Below, one piece after another: positions 6,315-13,193 of a stretch of DNA of 13,193 nucleotides. The DNA is from an uncultured Burkholderiaceae bacterium (GTDB taxonomy: Bacteria; Pseudomonadota; Gammaproteobacteria; Burkholderiales; Burkholderiaceae). The notes beneath the pieces were generated by a model, which made no database searches, was not told the origin of the DNA, and saw only the letters and a list, made by a program, of their open reading frames with translations. Both the position numbers and the translations under genes were made by a program. The DNA is taken from NCBI GenBank assembly GCA_937871985.1, contig CALMPB010000480.1, forward strand, positions 1-13,193, written 5' to 3'. Within the stretch, counting starts at the first letter, position 1. Each line of letters begins with the position of its first letter.

Positions 6315-7172
6315 TCAGTTGATGACGACGTGGTTGTTGTCCTTCTCGCTGCCTTCGATGGCGCCGTGCGGGCCGATCTGCACGTAGGACGAGCTGGAGC
6401 CGACGTGCATGCCCCACGACAGCATGTGGCCGCCGAATTCCTGCGCCCGTTGCATCAGGCTCTGCTGCGGGTTGCCGACACCATGCGACTCCAGTTGGAA
6501 GAAGCTGTCGCCATTGTTGGTGCGGCCGATCAGCAGGTGGCCCACGCCGGGCAGGTCCATGCCGTATTGCTGGTGCGGCGAGCCCTTGTAGTGGCTGGAG
6601 CCGCGCGCCTGCATCTGGCCGTCGCCATCCTGTTGCAACTGGTTGGCCAGCGCGCCGCCGTCGTTGACGACAAAGTGGCCGCCGCACATGAGGGCGGCGT
6701 GGAACTGCTGCTGGGTCATCTGCAGCGCCTGGCCGCCGCGCGTCAGGTTGTTGAGCGCGACGCCGTTCAGGCGGTTCATCACGTCGGTTTCCGCCTGGGT
6801 CGCATTCTGGTTGTTCAAGGCATTGTTGAACTGCTGCGAGCGCACGCCGTTGTCGTTGATGGCGTTCTGGAAGCCCGGCGCGTTGGGCAGGCTGCCCAGC
6901 ACGGTAAAGCGCGAGATCTCGGCCAGGTCCGGCGCGGGGCCGCCTCGCGCCTGGGCCTCCGATTGAACGTAGAGGTCGATGCCGCGCACCACGTTCGACA
7001 AGGCATGCACGGTGCCGCCGACCACGTTTTCCACCAGGGTGTTGAGGGTACTGGCCCAGGACCCGCCCTGCGCCTGCTGCACGTTGCCGTTCTGCGGCGC
7101 CTGCTGCACCCCGACGGGCGCCACGGCGTTGACCTGGCCGCCACCGACTTGTCCGACTCCTCCTCCAGCCAT
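6315..7172 (-). CDS. Probable type III secretion effector of unknown activity
   Basis: 285 residues. The role is inferred chiefly from the CesT-type chaperone encoded 11 bases upstream on the same transcript. The first ~37 residues are Gly/Gln/Val-rich and low-complexity with no Sec signal, as in many type III substrates. Residues ~38-72 (SWASTLNTLVENVVGGTVHALSNVV) could be amphipathic helices for chaperone or membrane contact. The region 100-145 is rich in Asn/Gln. The C-terminal half, ~147-285, is a compact domain with the only cysteine (C163, in MCGGHFVVNDGG) and many histidines (H166, H194, H200, H212, H230, H249, H256). The segment GVGHLLIGRTNNGDSFFQLESHG (209-231) looks like a beta hairpin core. 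I do not recognise the fold; a cysteine hydrolase is one guess. The start is supported by GAAGGAGA five bases before ATG. No secretion apparatus genes are in the window. Confidence 0.65.
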   Translation of the reverse strand: MAGGGVGQVGGGQVNAVAPVGVQQAPQNGNVQQAQGGSWASTLNTLVENVVGGTVHALSNVVRGIDLYVQSEAQARGGPAPDLAEISRFTVLGSLPNAPGFQNAINDNGVRSQQFNNALNNQNATQAETDVMNRLNGVALNNLTRGGQALQMTQQQFHAALMCGGHFVVNDGGALANQLQQDGDGQMQARGSSHYKGSPHQQYGMDLPGVGHLLIGRTNNGDSFFQLESHGVGNPQQSLMQRAQEFGGHMLSWGMHVGSSSSYVQIGPHGAIEGSEKDNNHVVIN

Positions 7173-7183
7173 GTCGTTCTCCT

Positions 7184-7651
7184 TCAGGCGAGGTTGATGG
7201 CGGGCGGCATGCCCGGCGTCGCGGCGGCCGGGGCCGGCGTGTCCTGCGCGGTCAGCTTGCCGTCGGCATAGGCTTTGCGCCAGGTCTGCTGCACCAGGCG
7301 GAAGTCGCCCAGCGCCTGGATCAGGCCGTCGGCGTCCAGGCCATCCAGCGGCAGGGTCTTGAACAGCAGGATTCTGCTGGCGTCGGCGTCGACGGCGAAT
7401 GCACAGCCGTCGGTCAGCAAGCCATAAAGATGGGCCTGCAACAGCGTTTCGAACAGGCGCGCCTGCTGGTCCTGCGGCGGGTAGAAGCCGATCGTGCCCG
7501 CCAGGCTGATCTGGCCACGGCTGTCGTGGTGCTCGATGCGCACCGGGTGGTCGTCCTGGAACTGGATGTCCAGCGCCTGGGCCTTGGCGTCGACGCCGCC
7601 GCCCAGTTGCAGGCGGTCCGCGGCCGCGTTGATGAGGTCATGAAACGCCAT
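7184..7651 (-). CDS. CesT-family type III secretion chaperone
   Basis: 155 residues from the preferred start. CesT-type class I chaperones are small dimers that bind the N-terminal part of an effector and deliver it unfolded to the secretion ATPase. Matching features are an opening helix (AFHDLINAAADRLQLGG), a strand pair (ALDIQFQDDHPVRIEHH), a Gly-Phe-Tyr segment, the helix ARLFETLLQAHLYG, the strand pair CAFAVDADASRILLFKTLPL, and a final helix ending near WRKAYADG. A Pro/Ala-rich tail of ~20 residues follows. An ATG at 7657 is only one base from the AAGGAG sequence (7659-7664), whereas the ATG at 7651 has an ideal 7-base gap, so I start at 7651. Its stop overlaps the ribosome site of the effector gene, making a tight two-gene operon. 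The low predicted charge typical of the family was not computed. Confidence 0.8.
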   Translation of the reverse strand: MAFHDLINAAADRLQLGGGVDAKAQALDIQFQDDHPVRIEHHDSRGQISLAGTIGFYPPQDQQARLFETLLQAHLYGLLTDGCAFAVDADASRILLFKTLPLDGLDADGLIQALGDFRLVQQTWRKAYADGKLTAQDTPAPAAATPGMPPAINLA

Positions 7652-7686
7652 TGCCATTCTCCTTGGGTTGGATCGATAGACAAGGC

Positions 7687-7715
7687 GTGAGTAACGCGCG
7701 GATCGGCGCGGTTCC
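7687..7715 (-). promoter_or_regulatory. Candidate ECF-sigma promoter of the chaperone-effector operon
   Basis: Reading leftwards, GGAACC (7715-7710) is followed after 13 bases by CGTTAC (7696-7691), about 36 bases before the chaperone ribosome site. GGAAC is the -35 core used by HrpL-type ECF sigma factors, which control type III genes in several bacteria (BtrS is the Bordetella member). The spacing and -10 part fit only loosely, so this is suggestive. Confidence 0.25.
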
Positions 7716-7762
7716 GTGGCGTTACGAATTCGGCCGGCGCCGGGCCGGCCGCAGCGGCGCGG

Positions 7763-8092
7763 TCAGGTTTGGTCCTTGACCGTGGTGCTGGAGCCGTTGG
7801 TCTTGACCGACGCGATGCCGTTGTCGCGGGCCGCGGCGCTCGAATACATCTCGCTGCGGCCGATGGTCTGCCCATTGGTGGCGGTCAGGGTGAAGTAGGG
7901 CGAGCCGTCGGTGGCCGTCTTGCGCTCGTAGCGCGCGTCGACCGGCGCATTCTGCCGCACCGAGGCGATGCCGTCCTGGGCGCTGGCCTTGGTGGTGTAA
8001 CGCTCGCTGGTCAGGATGACTTCATGGTTCGCGGCTTTCAGGTTGAACATGAACTGATCGCCGCTGCGCTTCAACTCGTAGTAACCACTCAT
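7763..8092 (-). CDS. yegP: YegP-like protein with two DUF1508 repeats
   Basis: 109 residues, essentially the length of E. coli YegP (110), with the same two-repeat build. Repeat one covers ~3-50 (GYYELKRSGDQFMFNLKAANHEVILTSERY, ending GIASVRQNA) and repeat two ~54-100 (RYERKTATDGSPYFTLTATNGQTIGRSEMY, ending GIASVKTNG). Each repeat ends in the same G-I-A-S-V-R/K helix motif. The family is small, soluble and probably cytoplasmic; its molecular function is not established, and some members are linked to stress responses. The reading frame stays open for 57 codons upstream, but the ATG at 8092 has GGAGA five to six bases ahead and begins directly at the conserved domain. It appears unrelated to the neighbouring effector operon, from which about 110 bases separate it. 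Confidence 0.85.
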   Translation of the reverse strand: MSGYYELKRSGDQFMFNLKAANHEVILTSERYTTKASAQDGIASVRQNAPVDARYERKTATDGSPYFTLTATNGQTIGRSEMYSSAAARDNGIASVKTNGSSTTVKDQT

Positions 8093-8425
8093 GGAAATCT
8101 CCGTTGTCGGGATGGATTCAAGGTTGGCCAATACTGCGGTGCGTGCACATGAACGCCGGTTGATGGTAGTGGATACCAGCCGGCGCGGCCAATTTTTCCG
8201 CGGCCAGGGCCGCAGATCGGGCGCGGGCCGACGCGATCCATGGCGGTGCGCGCGCTGCGCCACGGCGGCGCGTGGCGCACCAGGGCGGTGCAGACTGGCT
8301 TACGGCAAGCCGGATGCGGCGGGGAGCAGGAAATGGCACGGAACTTGCTTTTCCAGTTTTGTATACCGAATTGGTGTGCAACGCTCGACCCCGCTCCCGG
8401 GGCGGCGCGCCCTGGAGAGTTCCTC
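8093..8425. other. Gene-free divergent region before the ABC operon
   Basis: Reading frames extend into this stretch from both sides, but the true starts of the flanking genes lie at its ends. It must hold promoters for the YegP-like gene and for the ABC importer operon. The most AT-rich part, 8341-8385, is the likely importer promoter region. Nothing else recognisable was found. Confidence 0.5.
8358..8370. promoter_or_regulatory. Possible GntR-type operator near the ABC operon promoter
   Basis: The core GTATAC (8361-8366) sits in the context TTTTGTATACCGAA, resembling the TTGTATACAA sites of FadR/VanR-type GntR regulators, and the TATACC in it could itself be a -10 box. The right half-site is imperfect. 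It lies about 60 bases before the first importer gene. No such regulator is encoded in the window. Confidence 0.3.
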
Positions 8426-9208
8426 ATGAACCGTAGAACCCTGTTGCTGTCCCTTTGCACCGCCGCCACGCTGCTGGCCGCGCCGCTCACGCATGCCGAC
8501 ACGCTGGACGATATCGTCAAGGCCGGCACCATCAAGATCGCCGTGCCGCAGGACTTCCCGCCGTTCGGCTCGGTCGGCGCCGACATGAAGCCGCTGGGCT
8601 ACGACATCGACACCGCCGCGCTGATCGCCAAGCAACTGGGCGTGAAGCTGGAACTGGTGCCGGTGACCAGCGCCAACCGCATTCCCTATCTGCAGACCCG
8701 CAAGGTGGATCTGGTGATCTCCAGCCTGGGCAAGAACCCCGAGCGCGAAAAGGCCATCGACTTCTCGGATGCGTATGCGCCGTTCTTCAATGGCGTGTTC
8801 GGCCCGGCCGACCTGAAAGTGGCGTCGGCCGCCGACCTGGCCGGCAAGACCATTGGCGTGACGCGCGGCGCGGTCGAGGATATCGAGCTGACCAAGATCG
8901 CGCCGCCCACGGCCACGCTCAAGCGCTATGAGGACAACAACGGCACCATCACCGCCTTTCTGTCGGGCCAGGTGCCGCTGATCGCCACGGGCAACGTGGT
9001 GGCCGCCGCGATCCTGGCGCGCAATCCGCCCAAGAAGCCCGAGACCAAGTTCCTGATCAAGAATTCGCCGTGCTACATCGGCCTGAACAAGGACGAGCCG
9101 AAGCTGCGCGCCAAGGTCAACGAGATCCTGGCCAATGCCAAGCGCGACGGCTCGCTGGCGGCGATCTCGAAGAAATGGCTGGGCGCCGACCTGCCCAAGG
9201 ACCTGTAA
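8426..9208 (+). CDS. Polar amino acid ABC transporter, periplasmic substrate-binding protein
   Basis: 260 residues, the normal size for family-3 solute-binding proteins. It captures an amino acid in the periplasm and hands it to the two permeases encoded just downstream. A Sec signal peptide spans 1-24, with likely cleavage after THA. The mature part shows the family pattern: GTIKIAVPQDFPPFG (34-48), GYDIDTAALIAKQLGV (58-73), NRIPYLQTRKVDLVIS (84-99), and LGKNPEREKAIDFSDAY (101-117). R107 there is in the position of the arginine that grips the ligand carboxylate. The start at 8426 is set by GGAGAG six bases ahead and by the signal peptide; the frame stays open further upstream but without either. 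First gene of a four-gene operon. The exact ligand is unknown; the D-threonine aldolase next door hints at a hydroxy or D-amino acid, as inference only. Confidence 0.92.
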   Translation: MNRRTLLLSLCTAATLLAAPLTHADTLDDIVKAGTIKIAVPQDFPPFGSVGADMKPLGYDIDTAALIAKQLGVKLELVPVTSANRIPYLQTRKVDLVISSLGKNPEREKAIDFSDAYAPFFNGVFGPADLKVASAADLAGKTIGVTRGAVEDIELTKIAPPTATLKRYEDNNGTITAFLSGQVPLIATGNVVAAAILARNPPKKPETKFLIKNSPCYIGLNKDEPKLRAKVNEILANAKRDGSLAAISKKWLGADLPKDL

Positions 9209-9236
9209 GGCAGGCGCGCGCGCCGGAGCGCTGTTC

Positions 9237-9905
9237 ATGGCTTATCAATTCGACTTCGCTTCCGTGTTCGACTACACGCCGGTGCTCGTCAAAGGCATTG
9301 GCGTGACGGTCGAGCTGATCGCGTTTGGCGCGGTGGCGGGCGTGGCGCTGGGCATCGGCTGCGCCTGGGCCCGCACGCAGGGCCCGCGCTGGCTGCGCCC
9401 GCCGGTCACCGCCTATGTGGAGGCGATCCGCAACACGCCGTTCCTGATTCAGTTGTTCTTCGTGTTCTTCGGGCTGCCGTCGCTGGGCGTGCAGTTCAGC
9501 GAGATGCAGGCGGCCTGCCTGGCGATGGCGCTGAACCTGGGCGCCTACAGCGCCGAGATCATCCGCGCCGGCATCGATGCCACGCCCAAGGGCCAGTACG
9601 AGGCCGGCGCCAGCCTGGCGATGACGCGCTGGCAGGTGTTCCGCCATGTGGTGCTGAAACCCGCGCTGGCGCGCATCTGGCCGGCGCTGTCGTCGCAGAT
9701 CGTGATCGTGATGCTGGGGTCGGCGGTGTGCTCGCAGATCGCGGCCGAGGACCTGACGTTCGCGGCCAATTTCATCCAGTCGCGCAATTTCCGCGCGTTC
9801 GAGGTGTATTTCGTGACCACCGGCATCTATCTGGTGCTGGCGGTACTGTTGCGCCAGTTGCTGCGCATGACGGGCAAGCGGTTGTTCCGCAGGGCGGCGC
9901 GATGA
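9237..9905 (+). CDS. Polar amino acid ABC transporter, inner-membrane permease 1
   Basis: 222 residues of the HisM/GlnP type. It forms half of the membrane channel, paired with the product of the next gene. Hydrophobic segments lie near 15-42, 68-83, 90-106, 145-165 and 188-208. The family-specific stretch EAIRNTPFLIQLFFVFFGLP (62-81) is present, and the cytoplasmic coupling loop GIDATPKGQYEAGASLAMT (112-130), the EAA motif that contacts the ATPase, is intact. The frame is open further upstream into the binding-protein gene, but the ATG at 9237 follows GGAG and gives the conserved N terminus MAYQFDFASVFDYTPVL. It sits 28 bases after the receptor gene, and its stop overlaps the start of permease 2 (ATGA), which implies equimolar, coupled synthesis. 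Confidence 0.92.
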   Translation: MAYQFDFASVFDYTPVLVKGIGVTVELIAFGAVAGVALGIGCAWARTQGPRWLRPPVTAYVEAIRNTPFLIQLFFVFFGLPSLGVQFSEMQAACLAMALNLGAYSAEIIRAGIDATPKGQYEAGASLAMTRWQVFRHVVLKPALARIWPALSSQIVIVMLGSAVCSQIAAEDLTFAANFIQSRNFRAFEVYFVTTGIYLVLAVLLRQLLRMTGKRLFRRAAR

Positions 9906-10538
9906 TCGAGTTCACCACCTGGGACATTGTCCGCAACCTGCTGCTGGCGGCGCGCTGGACCGTCGTGCTGTCGCTGGTGGCGTTTGCCGGCGGCGCGCTG
10001 ATGGGCGGGCTGGCGCTGATGATGCGGACCTCGCGCGTGGCGCTGCTGCGGCGCGTGAGCTGGGCGTATATCGAACTGTTCCAGGGCACACCTCTGCTGA
10101 TGCAGTTGTTCCTGGCGTTCTTCGGTTTGTCGCTGGCCGGGGTCGAGGTGCCGCCGTGGCTGGCCGCGGGCGCGGCGCTGACGTTGTGGTCGGGCGCGTT
10201 CCTGGCCGAGATCTGGCGCGGCTGCGTCGAAGCGATTCCGAAAGGCCAGTGGGAAGCCTCGGCCAGCCTGGCGCTGGGCTACGTGCAGCAGATGCGCTAC
10301 GTGGTGCTGCCGCAGGCGCTGCGCATCGCGGTGGCGCCGACCGTCGGCTTCGCGGTGCAGATCGTCAAGAGCACGGCGCTCACCTCCATCATTGGTTTCA
10401 CGGAGCTGTCCAAGGCCAGCACGGTGATCACCAACGCCACCTTCAGCCCCTTCACTGTCTATGCCTGCGCCGCGCTGATCTATTTCGCGCTGTGCTGGCC
10501 CCTGTCGCGCCTCAGCCTGCTGCTGGAAAGGAAGTTGC

Positions 10539-10558
<20 letters not shown>
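9902..10558 (+). CDS. Polar amino acid ABC transporter, inner-membrane permease 2
   Basis: 218 residues, homologous in build to permease 1 and completing the heterodimeric channel. It has hydrophobic segments near 18-42, 63-79, 86-104, 142-166 and 185-203. The conserved ELFQGTPLLMQLFLAFFGL stretch is at 58-76 and the EAA coupling loop GCVEAIPKGQWEASASLALG at 107-126, followed by YVVLPQALRIAVAP (133-146). The start ATG overlaps the permease 1 stop by four bases, and the 3' end overlaps the ATPase gene by 20 bases. The ribosome site of the ATPase gene (AAGGAAG) therefore lies within this coding region. Both permeases look intact. Confidence 0.92.
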
Positions 10559-11276
<718 letters not shown>

Positions 11277-11278
11277 GC

Positions 11279-11301
11279 GCGGGCCGTTGCCGACGGCCCG
11301 C
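11279..11301. terminator. Stem-loop between convergent genes
   Basis: GCGGGCCGT (11279-11287) and ACGGCCCGC (11293-11301) form a perfect 9-bp stem with a 5-base loop, starting two bases after the ATPase stop and ending nine bases before the aldolase stop. No T-run follows on either strand, so it is not a classic intrinsic terminator. It may stabilise both 3' ends or work with Rho. Confidence 0.5.
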
Positions 11302-11310
11302 CCCCCGCCA

Positions 11311-12450
11311 TCAGCGCGAGAACCCGCGCGCCGAGATCTCCCAGATGTCCTGCACGATGCCGTCGCGATACACCACCAGCCCATCGTGCAGGTTGAAGGT
11401 GGGGTCGACGTGCGACGGCACCAGCAGCAACGTGTCGCCCAGCGCCGGCTGCTGCGCGTCCGGCGCCACCCGCACCACGCCGTGCTCGTCGTTGATGGCG
11501 GCGTATTGCAGGCCCTGGGCGCCATGGATCGCGGGCGGGCCGCATTCGGCGGTGGTGGACTTCAGGCCGGCGTCGAGGATGACGCGGTCCGGCGCCGGCG
11601 TGCTCATCACGGTGGACAGCACGAACAGGCTGTGCTGGAAGGCCAGCGCGCCGTCCCAGTCGTTGGCGCCGTAGTCGCCGTCCATGAAGGCGTAGGAGCC
11701 GGCCTGCAATTCCGTGAAAACGCCGCTGGCGGCATCGAATTCGACACTGCCGGTGCCGCCTCCGGTAATGATGTCGCAGGCGATGCCGCTTTCGCGCAGC
11801 AGCAATTGATACGACGCGGCGATGCGCGCGGCCTGGCGGCAGACGGCGGCGCGTTCGTCGCGGGTGCGCAGGTGCTGCACCGAGCCGTGATAGGCCTGCA
11901 GGCCGACGAAGGTCACGCCCGGCAGGGCGCGCGCCTGCTGCGCCAGCGCCAGCACGGTGGCGTCGTCGGACACGCCGCAGCGGCCCTGGCCCACGTCCAC
12001 CTCAACCAACACGTCGATCTCGGCGCCGGCCGCGGCCATGGCCTGCGAGAGCTGGGTCAGGTTGGCGGCGTTGTCGACGCAGACGCTGAACTTGGCGGCG
12101 CGCGCCAGTTGGCCCAGCAGGCGCAGCTTGGCCGGGCCCACCACTTCGTTGCTGATGTGGATGTCGGTGATGCCGGCGGCCACGAAGGGCACGGCCTCGC
12201 TGACCTTCTGGCAACAGATGCCGCGCGCGCCCAATGCCAACTGGCGGCGGGCGATTTCGGGGCATTTGTGGGCCTTGGCGTGCGGCCGCAGCGCGACCTC
12301 GTGGCGGTCGGCCCAGGCCTGCATGGTGCGCAGGTTGGCCTCGAACGCGGCCATGTCCAGCACCAGGCTGGGCGTATCGACGCTGGCCAGGGGGTCGCCG
12401 GCCTGCGCGGGCGGGGGCAGCGCAATGCCGCGAATGACTTCTTGGGACAT
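11311..12450 (-). CDS. dta: D-threonine aldolase (DSD1 family, fold-type III PLP enzyme)
   Basis: 379 residues. It cleaves D-threonine and other D-3-hydroxy amino acids to glycine plus an aldehyde, using PLP and a divalent metal. The N terminus MSQEVIRGIALPPPAQ and much of the chain match my memory of the Achromobacter (Alcaligenes) xylosoxidans enzyme of ~377 residues. The PLP lysine is K59 in LRPHAKAHK (54-62). The metal site near the C terminus is H347 and D349 in SHVDPTFNLHD, the same numbers as I recall for that enzyme. VDTPSLVLD (24-32) is the usual family opening. A related activity, D-3-hydroxyaspartate aldolase, belongs to the same family and cannot be fully excluded. The frame is open upstream for 183 codons, but the ATG at 12450 has GGAG seven bases ahead and starts the conserved protein. 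It diverges from the TAXI receptor gene and converges with the ABC importer. Confidence 0.9.
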   Translation of the reverse strand: MSQEVIRGIALPPPAQAGDPLASVDTPSLVLDMAAFEANLRTMQAWADRHEVALRPHAKAHKCPEIARRQLALGARGICCQKVSEAVPFVAAGITDIHISNEVVGPAKLRLLGQLARAAKFSVCVDNAANLTQLSQAMAAAGAEIDVLVEVDVGQGRCGVSDDATVLALAQQARALPGVTFVGLQAYHGSVQHLRTRDERAAVCRQAARIAASYQLLLRESGIACDIITGGGTGSVEFDAASGVFTELQAGSYAFMDGDYGANDWDGALAFQHSLFVLSTVMSTPAPDRVILDAGLKSTTAECGPPAIHGAQGLQYAAINDEHGVVRVAPDAQQPALGDTLLLVPSHVDPTFNLHDGLVVYRDGIVQDIWEISARGFSR

Positions 12451-12472
12451 CGAATGGCTCCGTGATAAAACC

Positions 12473-12531
12473 TGCTGCGCCGCCGTGCTTGCGAGGGCCT
12501 GCCGTGCGGTCGATTTTGCCGCGGCGCAGCA
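12473..12531. promoter_or_regulatory. 11-bp inverted repeat in the aldolase leader
   Basis: TGCTGCGCCGC (12473-12483) and GCGGCGCAGCA (12521-12531) are perfect inverted copies, 37 bases apart, between the divergent aldolase and TAXI receptor genes. The left copy ends 23 bases upstream of the aldolase start codon. The arms could be two half-sites for a looping regulator, or could fold the aldolase 5' leader into a stem close to its ribosome site. Confidence 0.45.
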
Positions 12532-12560
12532 TCCCCTGGTAAACGATAGCTTCCAGGCCA

Positions 12561-12589
12561 TTGGCGCGCGGCGGCCGGCATGCCAGAAT
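12561..12589 (+). promoter_or_regulatory. Candidate promoter of the TAXI receptor gene
   Basis: TTGGCG (12561-12566), a 17-base spacer, then CAGAAT (12584-12589); each box matches four of six consensus bases. This places the start of transcription some 45 bases before the ATG at 12640. Such partial matches arise easily in this composition. Confidence 0.3.
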
Positions 12590-12639
12590 TTCAACACAAC
12601 AAACAATAGGTTACTTCGACTCATTATGGAGAAGCTCGC

Positions 12640-13193
12640 ATGAAACTCAGGAATTGGATCGCCACCCTGGCCATGGCCGCTGCCGCCGTCGGCGCCACCG
12701 GTTCGGCGCAAGCCCAACAGTTCTTCCGCATCGGTACCGGCGGCACCGCCGGCACCTACTACCCCATCGGCGGCATCATCGCCAACGCCGTGTCCCAGCC
12801 CGGCAAGCTGGTGGCCACCGCGGTTGCCTCCAACGGCTCGGTGGCCAACATCAACGGCATCATGGGCGGCTCGTTCGAAGCCGGCTTCACGCAATCGGAC
12901 GTGGCGTTCTGGGCCTATAGCGGCACCGGCACGTTCGAAGGCAAGCCCAAGGCCACGGACCTGCGCCTGATCGCCACCCTGTACCCGGAAAGCATCCACC
13001 TGGTGACGCGCAAGGGCGCCGGCATCAAGAGCGTGGCCGACCTGAAGGGCAAGCGCGTGTCGATGGACGAGCCGGGCTCGGGCACGCTGGTTGACGTGCG
13101 CCTGATCCTGGGCGCCTATGGCATGACCGACAAGGACGTCAAGGCCGAATACCTCAAGCCCAACCAGGCCGGCGACAAGCTCAAGGACGGCGG
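12640..13193 (+). CDS. TAXI-family TRAP transporter solute-binding protein, 3' end outside the window
   Basis: The first 184 residues are present; family members are usually ~310-330, so roughly 40 percent is missing at the right edge. TAXI proteins are periplasmic receptors for TRAP-type secondary importers and take up organic anions or amino acids such as glutamate. A Sec signal peptide covers 1-25 (MKLRNWIATLAMAAAAVGATGSAQA), with cleavage before QQFF. The family hallmark FRIGTGGTAGTYYPIGG is at 29-45, followed by ASNGSVANINGIMGGSFEAGFTQSD (63-87), TLYPESIHLVTRKG (113-126) and IKSVADLKGKRVSMDEPGSGT (129-149). The ATG is set by GGAGAA six bases ahead. The membrane partner is expected downstream but is not seen. 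It diverges from the D-threonine aldolase gene across 189 bases. Confidence 0.92.
   Translation, partial: MKLRNWIATLAMAAAAVGATGSAQAQQFFRIGTGGTAGTYYPIGGIIANAVSQPGKLVATAVASNGSVANINGIMGGSFEAGFTQSDVAFWAYSGTGTFEGKPKATDLRLIATLYPESIHLVTRKGAGIKSVADLKGKRVSMDEPGSGTLVDVRLILGAYGMTDKDVKAEYLKPNQAGDKLKDG

Noticed and set aside
6330..7271. 313-codon open frame opposite the effector
   Set aside because: Val/Ala/His/Leu-rich shadow frame. The opposite strand has the ribosome sites and the operon structure.
8426..8460. Lipoprotein signal in the ABC binding protein (cysteine at residue 11)
   Set aside because: The residue before the cysteine is leucine, which does not fit a lipobox, and a normal cleavage site (THA) follows at residue 24.
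8300..9238. 312-codon open frame opposite the substrate-binding protein
   Set aside because: Shadow of a clear family-3 binding protein; low complexity and no recognisable domain.
11287..12465. 392-codon open frame opposite D-threonine aldolase
   Set aside because: Gly/Ala/Val/His-rich shadow of a gene with lysine, histidine and aspartate active-site residues in place.

Overview
The window looks like chromosome from a high-GC betaproteobacterium of the Alcaligenaceae, most likely Achromobacter (Bordetella is the nearest alternative). The reasons are the GC-rich codon use, a Bug-type solute-binding receptor, an orphan type III secretion effector/chaperone pair, and a D-threonine aldolase whose sequence closely matches, as I remember it, the characterised enzyme of Achromobacter (Alcaligenes) xylosoxidans. 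No database search was run; all family names come from reading motifs.

Layout. (1) 1-~180: GC-rich sequence with no convincing gene and a leftward-reading terminator hairpin. (2) ~180-3780: a markedly AT-richer island. It holds a leftward gene of unknown function (274-1233), a gene-free stretch, and a complete retron reading rightwards: promoter, msr-msd RNA (about 1707-1878), an effector with an N-terminal nucleoside-deoxyribosyltransferase-like domain and a C-terminal winged-helix-like region (1882-2814), and a retron reverse transcriptase (2811-3722). The order RNA-effector-RT is that of type II-A retrons such as Ec86/Eco1. (3) 3861-5054: an ArgD-like aminotransferase reading left, with a strong palindrome in its upstream region. 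(4) 5270-6235: a Bug-family periplasmic receptor, closed by a textbook terminator. (5) 6315-7651: a leftward two-gene operon, a CesT-type secretion chaperone followed by a 285-residue probable type III effector. (6) 7763-8092: a YegP-like DUF1508 protein. (7) 8426-11276: a four-gene polar amino acid ABC importer operon. (8) 11311-12450: D-threonine aldolase, convergent with the importer and divergent from (9) a TAXI-family TRAP receptor that runs off the end of the window.

How they work together. The retron is a self-contained anti-phage module. The RT should copy the msd into msDNA, which with RT holds the effector in check until phage infection. The chaperone should hold the effector for a type III apparatus encoded elsewhere. 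The ABC importer, the D-threonine aldolase and the TAXI receptor suggest a patch devoted to uptake and breakdown of small amino or organic acids, though shared regulation is not shown.

The most interesting items are the retron, whose a2 arm ends three bases before the effector start codon, and the effector/chaperone pair, whose effector has no fold I recognise.
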